The notes under the pieces are model-generated. The model was given only the letters and a program-made list of their open reading frames with translations, did not search any database and had not been told where the DNA came from. A program made the position numbers and the translations under genes. Positions 31,297 through 33,528 of a DNA stretch of 33,528 nucleotides are shown in pieces. The DNA is from Nitrospira sp. (GTDB lineage: Bacteria > Nitrospirota > Nitrospiria > Nitrospirales > Nitrospiraceae): NCBI GenBank assembly GCA_018242685.1, contig JAFEBM010000056.1, forward strand, positions 1 to 33,528, written 5' to 3'. Position 1 is the first letter of the stretch. Each line of letters opens with the position of its first letter.

Positions 31297-31557
31297 ATGA
31301 GTATTGATAAGGAGCTCCTGGCGATCCTTTGTTGCCCAGAGACCAAACAGGCGGTGAGTCTGGCTGAGGAGTCTCTCATTCAAAAACTCAATGCTACCGT
31401 AGCACGGGGCGAAGTGAAAAATGTAGGCAAGCGGCCTGTGTCCGCCGAGCTCGATGCCGGCTTGATTCGCGCCGACAGAAAGATCCTTTACCCCATCCGT
31501 GATAACATTCCGGTGATGCTTATCGAGGAAGGTATTCCGCTCGAACAAATTCGGTGA
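31297..31557 (+). CDS. Trm112-family small protein
   Basis: An 86-residue protein preceded by AGGAGG. It starts 'MSIDKELLAILCCPETKQAV' and ends with 'LIRADRKILYPIRDNIPVML' and 'EEGIPLEQI', the Trm112p-like pattern of a small zinc-binding-type fold. In eukaryotes Trm112 activates several methyltransferases; bacterial homologues are mostly uncharacterised and may play a similar partner role. Only 'CCP' of the usual Cys sites is visible, so zinc binding may be absent. It is transcribed divergently from the DUF502 gene. Confidence 0.9.
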   Translation: MSIDKELLAILCCPETKQAVSLAEESLIQKLNATVARGEVKNVGKRPVSAELDAGLIRADRKILYPIRDNIPVMLIEEGIPLEQIR

Positions 31558-31797
31558 CCCTGTCGATCACGTATCACGGACTCCGCCGGCATTTGGTCAA
31601 CTGGTAAAGGGCCGTTCCTGTAGAGATCCTCTCCATCCTTCCCATAGTGTCCCGATCGCCGGTTCTCATCGTCTCATGCGGTTGGAGTTTGTAGACTCTG
31701 GCGCGATACTGTTGGCTGGTTTTGGGTCAACGTTTCAGTGGATTGAAAGAGCGGCTTGAATGGATACCGTGGTGGATGCACCGCGATATTGGTGAGG

Positions 31798-32085
31798 CTA
31801 CGGAGCGACAATCTGAACGGTCTTGCCGGTATTGTCCGTCTTCGATCCCGTCGAGGTTCCACAATGAATGCAGAGATACTCATAAAGATTTCCGGTGGGT
31901 AGAACGAGGAGGAGTCGTTCTCTTGTCGGAGTGGCTGCGCGGCACCGAGGGCAGAACAGAAGAGAGGCATTGAGTGAGCCGAATTGATCTTGCGGCGCTT
32001 CTGCAGATGGACGTGGCTGGCTTCTGGAACTGCGGTGAGCTCCTGGGATCCATTGGGTGCCTGGCCTGCGTGAGGGTGGAAACAT
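31798..32085 (-). CDS. zinc-ribbon hypothetical protein with uncertain start
   Basis: The 95-codon frame holds two Cys-x2-Cys knuckles, CPRC (45-48) and CIHC (72-75), separated by 'RAATPTRERLLLVLPTG', a small zinc ribbon. The first 40 residues are a Pro/Ser/Arg-rich stretch that does not look native, and ATG 32085 lacks a ribosome-binding site. A better-looking start, ATG 31970, is out of frame by two bases beside a CTCTCTT run. Removing one CT there would give a compact protein beginning MPLLFCPRC. Either the start is unusual or the gene is frameshifted. Function is unknown. Confidence 0.6.
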   Translation of the reverse strand: MFPPSRRPGTQWIPGAHRSSRSQPRPSAEAPQDQFGSLNASLLFCPRCRAATPTRERLLLVLPTGNLYEYLCIHCGTSTGSKTDNTGKTVQIVAP

Positions 32086-32285
32086 GGTTTTATATTAGTG
32101 AGAAGGGAACGACGTGGTCAAGGGTTAATCGATTTTTCTTGGCGATAGACAGAGAGATAGGTAATCCGACCCCTATCGATGAAGGCCACATTCTGAGTCA
32201 ATCGATCGGTCTAATGCCTCAAGGGCTGTGATCCCACCAGAAAGGAAAGGAGACTGATACGCCGGATCGGTTCAGATGAGAGTGC

Positions 32286-32324
32286 GGAGCTAATGGAGTC
32301 ATTGCATGGCCTTCGGGAGCTAAT
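32286..32324 (+). repeat. direct repeat GGAGCTAAT, two copies 30 bp apart
   Basis: Nine identical bases at 32286-32294 and 32316-32324. The spacing is close to three helical turns, so both copies face the same side of the DNA. It may be chance. Confidence 0.3.
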
Positions 32325-32384
32325 TGCTTTGGTATCAGGCGAGCGATTCACACCGTTCTAGGTGGGTTGGAGTAGGCAGGGCCA

Positions 32385-32409
32385 TGCCTCTACGGTGCGA
32401 GGAGAGGCA
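32385..32409. repeat. inverted repeat TGCCTCT-N11-AGAGGCA
   Basis: Perfect 7-bp arms with an 11-base loop, about 30 bp downstream of the 32441-32809 gene's stop on the minus strand. It could be a terminator-like hairpin for that gene, although no T run follows. Confidence 0.35.
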
Positions 32410-32440
32410 CGTACCCGTTGTGGTGCACAACCGTCTTAGG

Positions 32441-32809
32441 TTAGACCGTAGTCTTGGCAGACTCGATTTCAGTTGCTGTGATGAGACTGGAAAGGTAATC
32501 GGCAACGAAATTGAGAGCTTCTTCCCGTCCGTCGGCTCGCCGTCCTTTTTCTCTACGCTGTACAGAGAGTTCATGCTCCAAATCGGATTTGACTTCCCCC
32601 AGTATCCGTTGGAGAGAGGACGGCGTAAGGTTTGTGTCCATGTCCTCTAGTTCCTGACAGCGATCGAGAACCCAATTGAGGCCTTCAATACGTCCGGCGT
32701 AATGCTCCTGTTCGGCGGTATCGATTCTTGCCATTGCGGTCGCAAAGGTCTGTGCTTCGTAAATTAAATTGTAGAAACTCGTGACGGCCCTTTGTAACGA
32801 TGGATTCAT
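32441..32809 (-). CDS. hypothetical helical protein
   Basis: A 122-residue protein with a strong ribosome-binding site (AAAGGAGAAGGAG). It has no signal peptide or membrane segment. It appears all-helical: 'LQRAVTSFYNLIYEAQTFAT', 'RIEGLNWVLDRCQELEDMDT' and a basic stretch 'EHELSVQRREKGRRADGREE'. I recognise no family. It lies 76 bp downstream of the 32886-33260 gene on the same strand and may share its transcript. Confidence 0.7.
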   Translation of the reverse strand: MNPSLQRAVTSFYNLIYEAQTFATAMARIDTAEQEHYAGRIEGLNWVLDRCQELEDMDTNLTPSSLQRILGEVKSDLEHELSVQRREKGRRADGREEALNFVADYLSSLITATEIESAKTTV

Positions 32810-32885
32810 AATACTCCTTCTCCTTTGGATGAACTGTGATTATACATGATTGAAGGGCCGACAAGGAGTATTTTTGTGGTAATTC

Positions 32886-33260
32886 TTACGTGAACAGGAG
32901 GGAATGGAACTCGTTCATGAACCCGTAGTAGAGGGATGCGAAATCTTTCAAACAGTCCGGGCTTGTTTCCTTCAAGCGCTTGAAAAAGAAGACCTGTGTA
33001 CGTGGATCAAGCTGTTCCAAGAGTTGGCTCAGTTGAGCCATGGAATAGCTACCGGAGGGAACGCTGAGAATATAGTGCACCAGACGCTCAACGAATTGCT
33101 GAGCGACATATTCACTATTCAGATAGCCATCTGGGAGTTTACCGGAAGCGAGAAACTCATCAAATGGGATCGCCTGTGCAGCAAAGGGAACTGATTGCTG
33201 CTGATGTGATGTCACGCCGAGAGTGCTCCCGAATGAAGTAGCAAAGGCACCATAGTTCAA
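32886..33260 (-). CDS. hypothetical protein
   Basis: A 124-codon frame opening at a TTG without a clear ribosome-binding site; a GTG at 33215 with GGGAG upstream is a reasonable alternative (109 residues). The body is protein-like: 'FLASGKLPDGYLNSEYVAQQ', 'FVERLVHYILSVPSGSYSMA' and 'LDPRTQVFFFKRLKETSPDC'. It has no signal peptide and no motif I know. Its N-terminal part overlaps another open frame (33160-33372), so a frameshifted longer gene cannot be excluded. Confidence 0.55.
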   Translation of the reverse strand: MNYGAFATSFGSTLGVTSHQQQSVPFAAQAIPFDEFLASGKLPDGYLNSEYVAQQFVERLVHYILSVPSGSYSMAQLSQLLEQLDPRTQVFFFKRLKETSPDCLKDFASLYYGFMNEFHSLLFT

Positions 33261-33392
33261 GACTGTACTGGACGCTCTCTATCTCGTCAAGTGCACAGAT
33301 GATGCAGTGATGGTGAGCCGAAAGACCGATGTTCCTCGATAGATCGGCTTTCGTACTTTCTGCAATACGCACGTATGTCGTATGTAGTCAAA

Positions 33393-33528
33393 TTATGCGT
33401 GTTTTGACTCGAATAAATGCGCTTCTCGGAAATGCTGCTCTACAGCCTCAGCAAAGCAGCCAAGAAATGGATACCTGCGGGACAAACCGAAGGACGTACG
33501 GTTCTGAAACAAGTCGGGGGCGGCGTCC
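33393..33528 (-). CDS. possible C-terminal end of a gene running off the right edge
   Basis: On the minus strand the frame is open from the window edge to TAA at 33395-33393. The 44 visible residues ('QNRTSFGLSRRYPFLGCFAE', then 'AVEQHFREAHLF') look protein-like. No family is recognised. A plus-strand frame starting at ATG 33417 is also open to the edge, so the strand of the real gene is uncertain. Confidence 0.35.
   Translation of the reverse strand, partial: DAAPDLFQNRTSFGLSRRYPFLGCFAEAVEQHFREAHLFESKHA

Larger units (their letters stand above)
32086..32440. other. intergenic region, no gene seen
   Basis: About 355 bp between two minus-strand genes. The frame at 31974-32231 (plus) mostly lies over the zinc-ribbon gene and has no ribosome-binding site. 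Two small repeat structures are listed separately. Confidence 0.5.

Noticed and set aside
33160..33372. 70-codon minus-strand frame starting at GTG 33372
   Set aside because: The first half is somewhat protein-like, but it overlaps the better ORF 32886-33260 and has no clear start signal; a frameshifted joint gene is possible but unproven.
33417..33528. Plus-strand frame open to the right edge (starts MRFSEMLLYSL)
   Set aside because: No ribosome-binding site, and the opposite strand is open too with a slightly more protein-like product; cannot be decided with so little sequence.
1..33528. tRNA, rRNA, CRISPR, IS or prophage elements
   Set aside because: No T-loop-like tRNA ends, no regularly spaced repeats, and no transposase or integrase motifs were seen on either strand by eye.

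Overview
The window looks like chromosomal DNA of a Gram-negative bacterium. It encodes several lipoproteins, two outer-membrane beta-barrels, an Slp-family protein, BamE-like lipoproteins, a periplasmic alpha-carbonic anhydrase and a sigma54 signalling operon. The mix of housekeeping genes and sigma54 regulators, interspersed with small lipoproteins, reminds me of Nitrospira (Nitrospirota). That assignment is an impression from gene content, not a proof. I saw no rRNA, tRNA, CRISPR array, IS element or phage gene.

Left part (1-12.6 kb), an envelope-rich accessory region. It opens with the C-terminal part of an NtrC-type regulator. A minus-strand cluster follows: SPFH/prohibitin-like lipoprotein, a broken slp remnant, an orphan degenerate receiver, transhydrogenase SthA and a small secreted protein. 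After a poorly coding stretch with a few tiny ORFs come a lipoprotein (minus) and a beta-barrel protein (plus) broken by a seven-G tract. A second copy of the SPFH-Slp pair follows. The two copies have decayed in complementary ways: copy A has a full SPFH gene and a wrecked slp, while copy B has an intact slp and an SPFH gene lacking its coiled coil. A noncoding segment of about 150 bp is also duplicated, at 6.4-6.55 kb and 9.45-9.6 kb. The alpha-carbonic anhydrase, a DUF2490-type barrel and a DUF4118 membrane protein close this part.

Middle (12.8-19.3 kb). One minus-strand operon encodes response regulator 1, a CHASE3-HAMP-PAS histidine kinase and response regulator 2. RR2 is a normal NtrC-type activator. 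RR1 has lost the DNA-binding domain and has GAFAGA instead of GAFTGA. A SulP anion transporter lies upstream on the same strand.

Right part (19.7-33.5 kb), mostly conserved genes. These are arfB, a TPR-like secreted protein, fabI, a NUDIX hydrolase, an FKBP prolyl isomerase with gcvT, and a FIST-domain protein with a small partner. Next is a tightly packed seven-gene minus-strand run with several ATGA overlaps: DUF502 membrane protein, GNAT, two BamE-like lipoproteins, LOG-family protein, beta-CASP metallo-beta-lactamase nuclease and P1-family peptidase. A Trm112-like protein, a zinc-ribbon protein with a doubtful start and two uncharacterised proteins complete the window, and a possible partial gene runs off the right edge.

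The best candidates for something undescribed are the duplicated lipid-anchored SPFH + Slp module with reciprocal decay, the shared upstream noncoding repeat, the possibly phase-variable beta-barrel, and the kinase operon with one crippled sigma54 regulator.
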